Below, in pieces: positions 1-7,822 of a DNA stretch of 35,718 nt. The DNA is from Deinococcus aerolatus. GTDB lineage: Bacteria; Deinococcota; Deinococci; Deinococcales; Deinococcaceae. Below the pieces are notes generated by a model. The model made no database searches. It was not told where the DNA came from and worked only from the letters and a program-made list of their open reading frames with translations. Numbering within the stretch: the stretch's first letter is position 1; every line of letters starts with the position of its first letter. A program made the translations under genes and the position numbers. Location: contig NZ_BMOL01000012.1 of assembly GCF_014647055.1 (NCBI RefSeq), forward strand, positions 1 to 35,718, written 5' to 3'.

Positions 1-10
1 TCCCTCCAGT

Positions 11-1204
11 GTGCCCGACCCTCTCAACGGGTGGGCCATTTTCTGTCGGGATTTCTGGAGCACTACCCCTGTTCCTCAACCGACATCTGAAGAACGGAGT
101 TTGCTCGAAGCGCTGGTCCGACGCCGCCAGACCCCTCGGGGTCTGGCCACCCGCGCCCGTATCATCCTGCTCAGTGCAGATCATCCGGAACTCACCCTGA
201 CCGAGATCGGGGCGAAGGTAGGACTGTGTGACGACACGGTCAGTGTCTGGCGACGACGCTTCCTCCAGCATGGCGTCCAGGGACTGGGCGACGCGCCCAA
301 AAGTGGCGCGCCGCGGTCCATCCTGGATCAAGACGTGGAACAGGTCGTGCGCCTCACCCTGGACACCTTGGCTAAAGACGCGACCCACTGGACGACCCGG
401 AGCATGGCCAGGGCCAGTGGAATGACGCAGAGTGCGGTGTACCGGATCTGGCAGGCCTTTGGCTTACGGCCCCATCTGACCTCGTCCTTCCAGTTGTCCA
501 AGGATCCACTGCTGAGCGAAAAGGTGCGAGATATCGTCGGCCTCTATCTCGCACCACCTGACCGTGCCCTGGTGCTGTGCGTGGACGAAAAACCACAGAT
601 CCAGGCGCTGGAACGTGGCTGAGCCACGTTCCCCCTGCGGCCGGGACAGGAAGAGCGCACTGGGCACACCTATGTTCGGCACGGCACCACCCTGATGGCG
701 GCTCTGGACGTTAAGGTCGGCTCGGTGATAGGCAAGTGCTACCCCCGTCACCGCGCGCTGGAGTTCAGAGACTTCCTCCAGGAGATCGATCAGCGAGTTC
801 CTGAGGAACTCGCGGTCCACGTCATTCTCGACAACTACGTCACCCACAAGACCAGGACGGTGCAGGACTGGCTGGTGGCGCATCCCCGCTTCGCCTTTCA
901 CTTCACGCCGACGAGCGGGTCCTGGCTCAATCTGGTGGAGTCGTGGTTCGCTCTGCTGAGCCGGCGGAGATTACGCGGTGGAAATTTCCCTCCGAAGGAT
1001 GAGCTGGAACAGGCCATTGAGGCCTTTATTGCTCACAACAACGAAACGCCGAGACCCTTCATCTGGAAGCGCTCAGCCGATGACATCTTGGAGAGCCCTC
1101 GCCGCTTCTGCCTGCCCTACCTGGCTGCCGCCACTTCCCAACCTTCCTCTGAATCAGACCACTATGGGCTACCGATGAATGTAGTCCGGTGCGGCGTAAT
1201 CTAG
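11..1204 (+). pseudogene. IS630-family transposase, interrupted by one in-frame stop
   Basis: This is a DDE transposase of the IS630/Tc1 type. The N-terminal half (about residues 30-130) carries two helix-turn-helix-like stretches, and the catalytic part follows. The first Asp is in CVDEKPQIQALE, the second in HVILDNYVTHK and the Glu in SGSWLNLVESWF, so the whole DDE triad is readable. A TGA at 620-622 breaks the frame just after the first Asp motif. Reading resumes in the same frame (ATFPLRPGQEERT, then an ATG at 695) to the stop at 1204. Joining the two parts gives about 397 codons, close to the family length. The lesion looks like a single substitution. The true start is uncertain (GTG at 11 or further upstream) because the window begins here, and I could not define terminal repeats or the TA duplication. 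Confidence 0.85.
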
Positions 1205-1256
1205 CTGCAGCGCCTCAGTCCACAGTTTCTCAGGCTGTTCACTAAAGGCATTACCG

Positions 1257-2240
1257 CTATAAGGTCAACGTGGCGATGTCCTCGGCGACCGCCTGCCGAA
1301 CAGGCGTATACATCAGGCCCAGTTCATCCTTCGCCTTGCTACTACCAAACCGGAATCCGGCCGCCAAGTGGCGGGCACTGTTGCCAGTGAAGCCCAGCAG
1401 GGGGGGGAGGCCCGTCCATTTCTCCAGTTTTTCCAGAAATGCCGCGCTGGCGTGGGCGAGACGATCCGGCAACACAATGGGCGGCATGGGCCGACCCGAC
1501 AGCTCGGCTACCAGTTCCACGAATGCCCGATTCGTCAGGTATTCCTGGCCAATCAAGTACCGCTCGCCCACATTGTCCTCCCGCTCGGCGGCGCGAACGA
1601 TCGCCTCGGCCACGTCCTCAACATGCACGAAGGTGAAGCCGCTCCCCTCGAAAGCCCGCAGAACCTGACGTTGCCGCACCAGTCGACGGATCCACTGGCC
1701 AGTGGCATTGGGATCGCCTGGACCGACCACCGCGCCAGGGTACAGCGTGACCACCGGTAGTCCCTGGTCCTTAAACGACTGAACCACTTCATCTCCGGCG
1801 TGTTTGGTGCGCCAGTAAGCGTTCGGGTGTGGCCCCACACGGCTGTCTTCACGGAGGGGCTGATCGGGTGACACCCCGTAACTCACCCCCGAACTGATGT
1901 GTACGACTTTCTCGACAGCGGCGTCCAGTGCAGCCTGCATCACGTTCCGGTTGCCCTGGACATTGACATGCGCGAAAATGCTCTCGTCACGTTCGTGCAG
2001 TGAATAATGGTTGGCAAGGTGTAAGAGCCAGTCGGCACCTCGCATTCCCTCAGCCAGCCCGTCGGGACGGGTCACGTCACCTGACTGGAGTTGAACCCCT
2101 AGTGCCCTGAGGCGGCCAGCCTGCTCCGGGTGTCGCACCAGAGCTTTAACAGTGTGGCCCCGTTTCAGCAGCCGAGGAACGAGCCGGGAACCGATAAAGC
2201 CGGTGGCACCGGTCACAAAGATGATCCTGGATGTCGTCAT
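1257..2240 (-). CDS. NAD-dependent epimerase/dehydratase (extended SDR)
   Basis: This is a 327-residue extended short-chain dehydrogenase. The Rossmann nucleotide-binding motif TGATGFIGSRL lies at residues 10-20 and the catalytic YxxxK (Tyr142, Lys146) in AYWRTKHAGDE. A Ser in HISSGVSYG (around 116-117) would complete the Ser-Tyr-Lys triad. The family reduces, epimerises or dehydrates nucleotide sugars or small carbonyl compounds with NAD(P); the substrate cannot be read here. The start is supported by AGGAG five bases before the ATG. It ends at 1257, close to the dead IS630 on the other strand. A small lipoprotein gene lies 44 bases upstream on the same strand, so the two could be co-transcribed. 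No lesion is seen. Confidence 0.85.
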   Translation of the reverse strand: MTTSRIIFVTGATGFIGSRLVPRLLKRGHTVKALVRHPEQAGRLRALGVQLQSGDVTRPDGLAEGMRGADWLLHLANHYSLHERDESIFAHVNVQGNRNVMQAALDAAVEKVVHISSGVSYGVSPDQPLREDSRVGPHPNAYWRTKHAGDEVVQSFKDQGLPVVTLYPGAVVGPGDPNATGQWIRRLVRQRQVLRAFEGSGFTFVHVEDVAEAIVRAAEREDNVGERYLIGQEYLTNRAFVELVAELSGRPMPPIVLPDRLAHASAAFLEKLEKWTGLPPLLGFTGNSARHLAAGFRFGSSKAKDELGLMYTPVRQAVAEDIATLTL

Positions 2241-2284
2241 GGGATCTCCTGGCGGTGAGAGATTGGGTCAAGAAACTGCGGGCG

Positions 2285-2893
2285 TCACCTGAAAATTGGA
2301 GCGATGATCAGGCCCTTACTGGCCTCGATGGTGACTTCTGGCCAGGGGCTGGGGCCGTCACCTCGCACGATCAGCTTCAGCGGTTGGGCCGGGTCATAGC
2401 GGACTGGCGTCACCTGGGCATTTTTGATCAGGATCATGTCGGATTTTCCCGCCTGGGTCACGGTCACTCTGACTCTGCGCACGTTGTCTATCAGCACTTC
2501 CGGCACGCTCTCGATGGAGTCTGCGCTCACCAGCCCTTCCTCTGGGAAGCGTAACAACAGGTCCGCGTAATAGGACACGAAGTAGGCGGTGGGATCAAAG
2601 CGAGTCAAGGCCATCTGCAAGCTGCTGTCCTGCACCATCAGGGTTGCTCCATCATTTTTAAGGGCGAATTCGGGGCAGGAGAGCAGATAGGGCGCTTCGC
2701 GTGAAGCCGTGTCGGTGCCCTCGTTGCAGAGCAGCAAACCACCCTCACCCACCCTGGGCTCATTGGCACAGATGGTGGCCGATTCCTGCCCCGTCGGCGT
2801 AAAGGCAACGTCGTTAGACAGCTTGCCCCGTGTCTGGGCAGGAGCACAGGCAACAAGACCAATGCCCAGGGCGAGCAACAAACCTCTCTTCAT
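2285..2893 (-). CDS. small predicted lipoprotein, function unknown
   Basis: I do not recognise a family. Starting at the ATG at 2893 gives 202 residues beginning MKRGLLLALGIGLVACAPAQ. This is a typical lipoprotein signal with a lipobox (LVAC, Cys16), so the protein should be lipid-anchored on the outer face of a membrane. A longer reading from 2929 adds only 12 residues ahead of this perfect signal and is unlikely. The mature part is mostly beta-like, with alternating hydrophobic residues, and ends GLIIAPIFR. It sits 44 bases upstream of the SDR gene on the same strand and may share its transcript. It could be an envelope-stress or adhesin-type lipoprotein, but nothing in the sequence decides this. 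Confidence 0.6.
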   Translation of the reverse strand: MKRGLLLALGIGLVACAPAQTRGKLSNDVAFTPTGQESATICANEPRVGEGGLLLCNEGTDTASREAPYLLSCPEFALKNDGATLMVQDSSLQMALTRFDPTAYFVSYYADLLLRFPEEGLVSADSIESVPEVLIDNVRRVRVTVTQAGKSDMILIKNAQVTPVRYDPAQPLKLIVRGDGPSPWPEVTIEASKGLIIAPIFR

Positions 2894-2929
2894 GCTCCAG
2901 AGTACCGGGTTTGACGTATTGCCCCTCAC

Positions 2930-3363
2930 CCTTTTTTTGGCGCCAACCTGAGTGCAAATTCAGGAGTGCGGCGCGATCCTGACACCGATGGCGTGACGCA
3001 ACTGCTGTCGGTGTCCCAGCGGTTCGACTGTGATGCCCTCCGATATTCTGCCCATCTGCCTACGGCAGTCTGATCTCCGTCACACAGGGTGTCAAAGACG
3101 CGATCGAGAGCTGTGGTCTGAGTTGCTGATGCCTGCTCCGCCACGTACAGACACCAGCGATTACAGCAAATGACAGAATAGTTGCACTGCAGAGCAAAGC
3201 CTGGGCCACTCCTGGAGCAATTCGGGGACCATCAAAAATTTGCTCAGGGTGAGGCTTGTTTTCTATCAAGTGCTCTAAGCAGTGATTGTCTGTCGGTTAC
3301 ATCCCTCGAATGCCCCTTGAACGCTCGTTCAACAGCCTTTACAGGCAGCCAAGGCCTGTTGGG
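2930..3363. other. no gene recognised
   Basis: The stretch between the lipoprotein gene and vapB has only short open frames on both strands, with no convincing start, ribosome site or family motif. One open stretch around 2973-3070 on the plus strand (RDPDTDGVTQLLSVSQRF) could be a worn gene fragment, but I cannot place it. Confidence 0.4.
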
Positions 3364-3379
3364 TACATACTTCCATGTA
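3364..3379. promoter_or_regulatory. possible vapBC operator palindrome
   Basis: TACAT (3364-3368) and ATGTA (3375-3379) form an inverted repeat with a 6-base spacer just ahead of the vapB ribosome site. VapB proteins commonly autoregulate by binding such palindromes. The arms are short, so this is only a candidate. Confidence 0.3.
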
Positions 3380-3395
3380 GATACGGAGGTTCACC

Positions 3396-3632
3396 ATGAC
3401 CACAGCCAAAGTCTTTCAGAGCGGCAACTCCCAGGCCGTTCGCCTGCCCCACGAAATGCGGCTGGATGTCAGCGAGGTGGAGATCACCCGTCACGGTGAC
3501 GTGCTGATCCTCAGGCCTATCAGGCGGGAAGCCACCCTCGCGTCCGCTTTCGATGCCCTGACTGGCATCGGAGATGACTTCCTCCCCGAAGGCCGTGAGC
3601 AAGGAGAACCTCAGGAGCGCGAGGCATTTTGA
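3396..3632 (+). CDS. vapB: VapB/VagC-type antitoxin (AbrB/MazE fold)
   Basis: This is a 78-residue antitoxin. The N-terminal swapped-hairpin DNA-binding domain is clear in MTTAKVFQSGNSQAVRLP and the following EVEITRHGDVLILRPI (residues 1-42). The C-terminal tail (45-78) is acidic and is the part that wraps the toxin in this family. GGAGG seven bases upstream supports the ATG. The stop codon overlaps the TTG start of vapC, so the two are translationally coupled and made in fixed order, antitoxin first. The protein should neutralise the VapC ribonuclease and repress its own promoter, perhaps through the palindrome at 3364-3379. No lesion is seen, so the module looks functional and may stabilise this accessory region. 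Confidence 0.88.
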   Translation: MTTAKVFQSGNSQAVRLPHEMRLDVSEVEITRHGDVLILRPIRREATLASAFDALTGIGDDFLPEGREQGEPQEREAF

Positions 3633-4042
3633 CCCCGCCGCTGCGCTACCTGCTCGACACCAACATCTGCATTTTCATCATCAAGAACAGGCCAGCAGCG
3701 GTCCGGGCGCGGTTTGACGGCTTGCGTCCCGGCGAGGTGGGCCTGAGCGCCGTCACTGAGGCTGAGCTGCTGCACGAGGTCTACAAGAGTGCGCGCGTGG
3801 AACACAATCTCGCCGCCGTGCTGGACTTTGCCTCGCAGCTGGTGGTGCTGCCCTTCGATTCGCAGGTCACCGATGCCTATGGGCGCGTTCGGGCTGAATT
3901 AGAAAAGATCGGCCAGCCCATCGGGCCCCTGGATTTCCAGATCGCGGTCACGGCGCTGGCCCACGGCCTGATCCTGGTCACCAACAACACCCGCGAGTTC
4001 GCACGGGTGCCGGGCCTGAAGCTTGAGGACTGGACGCAGTGA
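3629..4042 (+). CDS. vapC: VapC-type PIN-domain ribonuclease toxin
   Basis: This is a 137-residue PIN-domain protein, the normal VapC length. Acidic active-site residues are in place: Asp10 in YLLDTNICIF, Glu46 in TEAELLHE and Asp102 in GPLDFQIA. The usual polar position is in VTNNTREF (Asn119/Asn120). VapC toxins cleave RNA, often initiator tRNA or rRNA, when the antitoxin is degraded. The reading frame opens with TTG inside the TTGA that also contains the vapB stop. This choice fits both the family N-terminus (LRYLLDTN) and the AGGAG-containing stretch near 3612-3617. The next clear feature downstream is a terminator-like hairpin at 4209-4232. Confidence 0.9.
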   Translation: MTPPLRYLLDTNICIFIIKNRPAAVRARFDGLRPGEVGLSAVTEAELLHEVYKSARVEHNLAAVLDFASQLVVLPFDSQVTDAYGRVRAELEKIGQPIGPLDFQIAVTALAHGLILVTNNTREFARVPGLKLEDWTQ

Positions 4043-4165
4043 GGATCGCTATGTCCAGCCGGGCAAAGTTCCATCTGTTGATCTGTCCAGGCGTTTTTCG
4101 GCGACTGGTAGGCCTACATAGCGTTTCTTAATGGGCGGGATGACGGTGACAGCGCGTGGGTTAGG

Positions 4166-4641
4166 TTGGCTTCAACAGCAAGACCTGCTCGTGTGAGGCA
4201 GGAAGACCGCCCCACCGCGTGTGGGGCTTTTTCCTGCCTCAAAGATGCAGAAGTGGCGGCCGATTTACTGGAGCATCCAGCCAAGTACGATCTGCCCGCT
4301 GACTTCGTCACTCCTGAACGACAGCGCGAAGAGCGGACCAGCCGCCTGGGCCAGCAGAAAGTGGCCGCTGAACAGGCGGCGCAGGCCAGGGCTGAGGCGC
4401 AGTTGGACCAGCCGCGTCCCCAGAAGAGCAGTGGGCGGCCCAGCGCACCACCTTGCACGTGGTGCTCAAGAAATACCTGAACGCAGGGGAATGGAGCCAG
4501 CTCGAACCCCTCGCCCCGAGTGAGGAGAGCAGCGCGGTGACACTGACCCGCGAACTGCTGGAAGCTACCGCCCGCTCAGGGTTGTCGGAACAGCTTGGCC
4601 ACCTCAAGCGGCGGTTTAACCCACTGCTCCCGGCGGAGTAA
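4166..4641 (+). pseudogene. frameshifted fragment of an unidentified protein
   Basis: Two frames join into one sensible product. Frame A (from about 4238) reads LKDAEVAADLLEHPAKYDLP, then a charged helical stretch rich in Gln, Ala and Arg to about 4420. Frame B continues EEQWAAQRTTLHVVLKKYLN and ends LGHLKRRFNPLLPAE at the stop at 4641. The switch lies between 4396 and 4425. Frame B alone from an ATG at 4453 would give 62 residues. I do not recognise the family. The charged helical C-terminus would fit the tail of a plasmid replication initiator or partition protein, but that is a guess. The first part of the frame runs through a perfect terminator, so the original 5' end is probably missing. 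Confidence 0.45.
4209..4232 (+). terminator. rho-independent terminator
   Basis: A perfect 7-bp stem, GCCCCAC (4209-4215) and GTGGGGC (4221-4227) with loop CGCGT, is followed at once by five T. It is well formed and probably ends transcripts coming from vapBC, 170 bases upstream. It lies inside the open frame of the unidentified 4166-4641 gene, which suggests that gene really began downstream of it or has lost its 5' end. Confidence 0.7.
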
Positions 4642-4785
4642 GAGGGGAAGGAAGCCGCACCTGCTCAGACAGCGACGGTGGCAGCCTACCAGTGCTGGAA
4701 AAGCCCGCTCGAGAAGCGCGAGCCACTGGACCCCTATGTTCGCTCCAGCGTGCACCAGCCCTTTAATGGCCGCTCCCGATTCTCG

Positions 4786-5202
4786 CTAGACCGTGACGCT
4801 GGCGCCAAGCTGTTTGAGCAGTCCCAGTTCATCACTGCTGCCCCAGCGCTCCACCATCAGGCCATTCTCGAAGCGGCCAATCTGCATCCCGCGTACCTTA
4901 ATCTGTTTGCCTGTGGGCGCAATATCCATGAACTTGCCCAGGTGGGTGCCTGTGATGGTATAGGCGAAGGACACGTTGTCCTCGTCAGCCACCATGTGTT
5001 CGACGTCAATGTGCAGGTCTGGGAAGGCTGAGCGCATCATGGTGAAGAACATGGTGAACCCCTGCGGGCCGTTCACCTGGCCGGGAGCCGGATCATGATC
5101 AACGGAGTTTGGTGCGACCACTTCTGCGAAGCCGTCAAGCTTGCCCGTGTTGACCAGTTCTCCGAAACGCTTGGTGGCGGTGATGTTGTCCTGTTGGCTC
5201 AT
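4786..5202 (-). CDS. SnoaL-like ester cyclase family protein (NTF2 fold)
   Basis: This is a 138-residue protein of the SnoaL-like/ester cyclase family. Signature stretches are VAPNSVDHDPAPGQ, GFTMFFTMMRSAFPDLHIDV, TGTHLGKFMDIAPTGKQIKV and GLMVERWGSSDELGLLKQLG. They occur in the usual order for the cone-shaped alpha+beta NTF2 fold. The His-Asp pair in VDHDP and the Asp in FPDLHID occupy positions that are acidic or basic catalytic residues in polyketide cyclases of the fold. Most bacterial stand-alone members have no known substrate. The ATG at 5202 is the natural start, but no strong ribosome site is visible. It is monocistronic, with 158 bases between it and the next minus-strand gene. Confidence 0.8.
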   Translation of the reverse strand: MSQQDNITATKRFGELVNTGKLDGFAEVVAPNSVDHDPAPGQVNGPQGFTMFFTMMRSAFPDLHIDVEHMVADEDNVSFAYTITGTHLGKFMDIAPTGKQIKVRGMQIGRFENGLMVERWGSSDELGLLKQLGASVTV

Positions 5203-5360
5203 GTCGGTATCGTCTCATGTTGCCCGGCCTGGTCTGATTGAAAGAGATAAAGGCGCCATGGGAAAGGTCCACGGCATTCAGGCTTGATTGATGGGTATCA
5301 GAAACCCGTCGAAGGTCGGCCTGCTCAATGATGATGTCTCAATCGGCGTCATGCTCACTT

Positions 5361-5933
5361 CTACGGTTCTTGTTCATCGGGCCAGGCCGTATCGTTCCCC
5401 GACGCCCCAGCCTCGTACGTGGCCTGTATCAGCCCACTCGGAAAGCCGCGGCTGCTGATCAGCTGCCAGCGGCGTTCCGGCAAGCCACGCTCAAACAGGG
5501 CGACACCCGAACCCAGAACGATGGGCAACCACGACAGCGTCAGGTCCGTCACCCTGTTCGCCCGTAACCCCTGCCGGACTACGTCGCCCCCATCCAGATA
5601 GACGTGCTGGTGTCCTTCCTGTGCCAGCCGTTCAAACAGCTCGGTCAACTCACCTTCGAAGCGTTCCTCACCGTGCTTCGCTTCAAACGGGCGGTGGGTC
5701 ATGACCACAAGGCGTGTTCGAGCGTACGGCCACTCCGGGAACGCGATTACGGCGTCGTAGGTGGAGCGGCCCATCACGAGGACATCGGCGGACGCCATCA
5801 GGGCCAGGAACCCCGTGTCTTCAGGAGGATCCGTCCGCACGAGATCAAGCCAGTCCAGACCGCCACCCTCACTGGCGATGAATCCGTCGAGGCTAAGGCC
5901 GAGGAAGACGGACACACGCATGGACGTCGTCAT
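5361..5933 (-). CDS. dihydrofolate-reductase-like (RibD C-terminal) protein
   Basis: This is a 190-residue protein of the DHFR-like/RibD C-terminal family. Family landmarks are VFLGLSLDGFIASEGGGLDW (residues 8-27), ADVLVMGRSTYDAV (about 49-62), TRLVVMTHRP (about 73-82) and VYLDGGDVVRQGL (about 111-123). SWLPIVLGSGVALF comes near the end. These match the YyaP/YwjB type, which binds a dinucleotide-like cofactor (NADPH is the rule in relatives); the substrate is unknown. Two starts are possible, ATG at 5933 and ATG at 5921 (MRVSVF). Neither has a strong ribosome site, and I keep the longer. It stands alone between the SnoaL-like gene and the homocysteine methyltransferase, all on the minus strand. 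Confidence 0.82.
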   Translation of the reverse strand: MTTSMRVSVFLGLSLDGFIASEGGGLDWLDLVRTDPPEDTGFLALMASADVLVMGRSTYDAVIAFPEWPYARTRLVVMTHRPFEAKHGEERFEGELTELFERLAQEGHQHVYLDGGDVVRQGLRANRVTDLTLSWLPIVLGSGVALFERGLPERRWQLISSRGFPSGLIQATYEAGASGNDTAWPDEQEP

Positions 5934-6027
5934 ATGAAGATTTTAGGACACCGCCAGATCGTCTCCCCACTTCATCCTTCCTGCTAAGGACAGTTGAGTG
6001 AAAATGCTTGCGATGACCCGCCGCTGA

Positions 6028-6972
6028 TCATGAGAAGGTTGGGAGACCCCTACATGCCTCGGCGACCGCTGTCACATGGCGGAGGTCAGTGCCGCAGCAG
6101 CCACCGAGTATCGTGATCTGCGGCTGTAGTTCGAGGATTTTGCGGTAGAGCTGACCGAGTTCGACTGGATCGCCGTCATCAAGCTCGGTCATAACATCCA
6201 GTTCCTTGTGGCTGCAGCGCGAGGCATTGGCACGCACTCCACGAATACGCTGTGTCCAGGCAGCGGGTTTGCTTAGGACTTCTGAAAAGTGGTCGGGATG
6301 AGCGCAGTTGATCAGGAAGTAGGCCGGATATCTGTCAGTCGCCTCATCGACAGCCGCTACAGCGTCCATTAGGGAGTCGCCCGTCGGCAGATGTCCGTCG
6401 GTCTCCACCGTAAAGGACACTGCCACAGGGAGGCCAACCTCTCTGGCCGCCGAGGCAATCCCGCTCGCCTCATTCACGTTCGTCATGGTGAGCGCCGAAA
6501 GCATGTCAGCGCCCGCCGATGCGAGCACACGTGCCTGGTGCAGGTGGTAGTCGGTCGCTTCCGTGACACTCATGATCTGGCCGGGATCATACCCGTCGCC
6601 GCGGGGGCCGACGCAGCCACTGACCACGATTTCAAGCGTGGCAGTTGCGAACTCGGTTCTCAAGCGATGCAACAGTTCGATGGCCGCGACATTGAGCTGG
6701 TCAAGCTCAGGCTGACGAAGCCCAAGCGGCACCGCCCAGTCGGGACTGGCACGCCAAGTGGGGCTCTCCAGGATAAAACCCGTGCCGAGTCTGCGGGCAA
6801 GCTCCAGATATGGGCGGTAATACTCCTCAAGTGCGGCCCTTCCCTCCACAGTGCCGAGCAGGACGACCGAAGCAAAGTGGGGAAGATCAATGCCATGGTG
6901 GTAGAGAAGATCGGTCTCCAACCCGCCGTCGGTCAGAACAAGGTGCTTGAGCTGAGGCAACGGTCCTTTCAT
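6028..6972 (-). CDS. homocysteine S-methyltransferase family protein
   Basis: This is a (beta/alpha)8 zinc methyltransferase that transfers a methyl group, in relatives from S-methylmethionine or S-adenosylmethionine, to homocysteine to make methionine. The start motif LVLTDGGLETDL is the family's TDGG/A signature. The three zinc-binding cysteines are present, numbered from the longer GTG reading: Cys227 in LINCAHP and Cys296-Cys297 in ILGGCCGTD. I place the start at the ATG at 6972 rather than the GTG at 6984. GGAGG sits five bases before that ATG and overlaps the GTG reading. The result is 314 residues, normal for the family. The gene appears monocistronic and intact. Confidence 0.88.
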   Translation of the reverse strand: MKGPLPQLKHLVLTDGGLETDLLYHHGIDLPHFASVVLLGTVEGRAALEEYYRPYLELARRLGTGFILESPTWRASPDWAVPLGLRQPELDQLNVAAIELLHRLRTEFATATLEIVVSGCVGPRGDGYDPGQIMSVTEATDYHLHQARVLASAGADMLSALTMTNVNEASGIASAAREVGLPVAVSFTVETDGHLPTGDSLMDAVAAVDEATDRYPAYFLINCAHPDHFSEVLSKPAAWTQRIRGVRANASRCSHKELDVMTELDDGDPVELGQLYRKILELQPQITILGGCCGTDLRHVTAVAEACRGLPTFS

Positions 6973-7041
6973 CTGATCCTCCACCTGTGGGACGGGGACG
7001 GGGCCATGCGATGAAGTGCTGTGTTCACTCTACTCGGCTGC

Positions 7042-7563
7042 TTACCGTGCCGGGTAGTGGTTGGAAAATTTCACATAGCCTCTACAACCTCGAGTCGAGC
7101 ACCGAAACGAATCGTGAAACATCTTGAGGAGTCTGGAGACGAGTTGGATGCGCCGCACCGCGCCACTGTTGCCGTCATGTTCTGGCGTGGTCCAGACGAA
7201 TGGCACGGTGTACCCATGGAGGACGACGCCGAGGACCAGGAGATTCAGGGGGGACTGCCCCACGTTCCCAGGTGCGGGCAGGCGTCCTCATGGGGAGGAG
7301 TAGCCCCATACGGGTGCTCTCTCACGACGACAGTCCGTTCTGCCCAAGAAGGTGCGGTCGATGCTCATTAGCAACTTCCCTGGGGACAGTAAGGCCAGGA
7401 GAAACGCCAAGAAGACGGGCTCTGTGAGCTGAGGATCCCGGCAACCTCGTTCCACTCGGCGTTTCTTCGCTTCGATGGAACTCGTGCCGGGAAGGTGGGC
7501 GCACAGGTCACTCTGATTCACGCTCCTGGCCGTGACCATGGCGAAGACGATGTCCCAGGGCAC
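7042..7563 (-). pseudogene. decayed IS4-like transposase
   Basis: Two minus-strand frames carry pieces of one DDE transposase. The upstream piece (7563 down to 7288) contains ARSVNQSDLCAHLPGTSSIE, a Lys/Arg stretch, and VFLAFLLALLSPGKLLMSID followed by RT, the usual first-Asp context (S-x-D-R-T). The frame is then lost. The second piece (7263 down to 7042) resumes with SPLNLLVLGVVLHGYTVPF and VWTTPEHDGNSG, a conserved block of IS4-type transposases that normally follows DRT closely. About 80 bases between them do not fit either frame, and the C-terminal half with the second Asp and the Glu is missing. It is a dead remnant of a different subgroup from the copies at 11271 and 34449. Confidence 0.6.
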
Positions 7564-7777
7564 GCTGCAGCGTGCCCTGGCTCAGGAAAGGGACGCAGAC
7601 TTTGAAGTGGCGGGTCAGTTCGGTACGGTGGAGGTCGGCGGGTTTTGGTGTCGTCACACACCCAAAACACCGCCGATTGTCGTGCCGGTTCGCGACCCTT
7701 CAAACGTTCAGGGATTTCCCCCCCCAGCACAACCTCAACTCGAAGATGTCCGGTACAGAGGCTCAGACCAACAGGAA

Positions 7778-7808
7778 CGCGCGCTGGAGCGGGATGCTCC
7801 AGCGCGCG
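7778..7808 (-). terminator. strong hairpin after the ferritin-like gene
   Basis: A 13-bp perfect stem (7778-7790 with 7796-7808, CGCGCGCTGGAGC and its complement, loop GGGAT) lies 14 bases past the stop of the minus-strand ferritin-like gene. The T tract after it on that strand is weak (TTCCTGTT), so it may act mainly by stabilising the 3' end. Confidence 0.55.
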
Positions 7809-7822
7809 TCACTTCACAAGAA

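Noticed and set aside
620..622. Idea that all premature stops (620, 11836, 11884, 13818, 22083) come from C-to-T changes
   Set aside because: Any TGA or TAG is one C-to-T step from CGA or CAG, so this is true by construction; without intact homologues aligned it says nothing.
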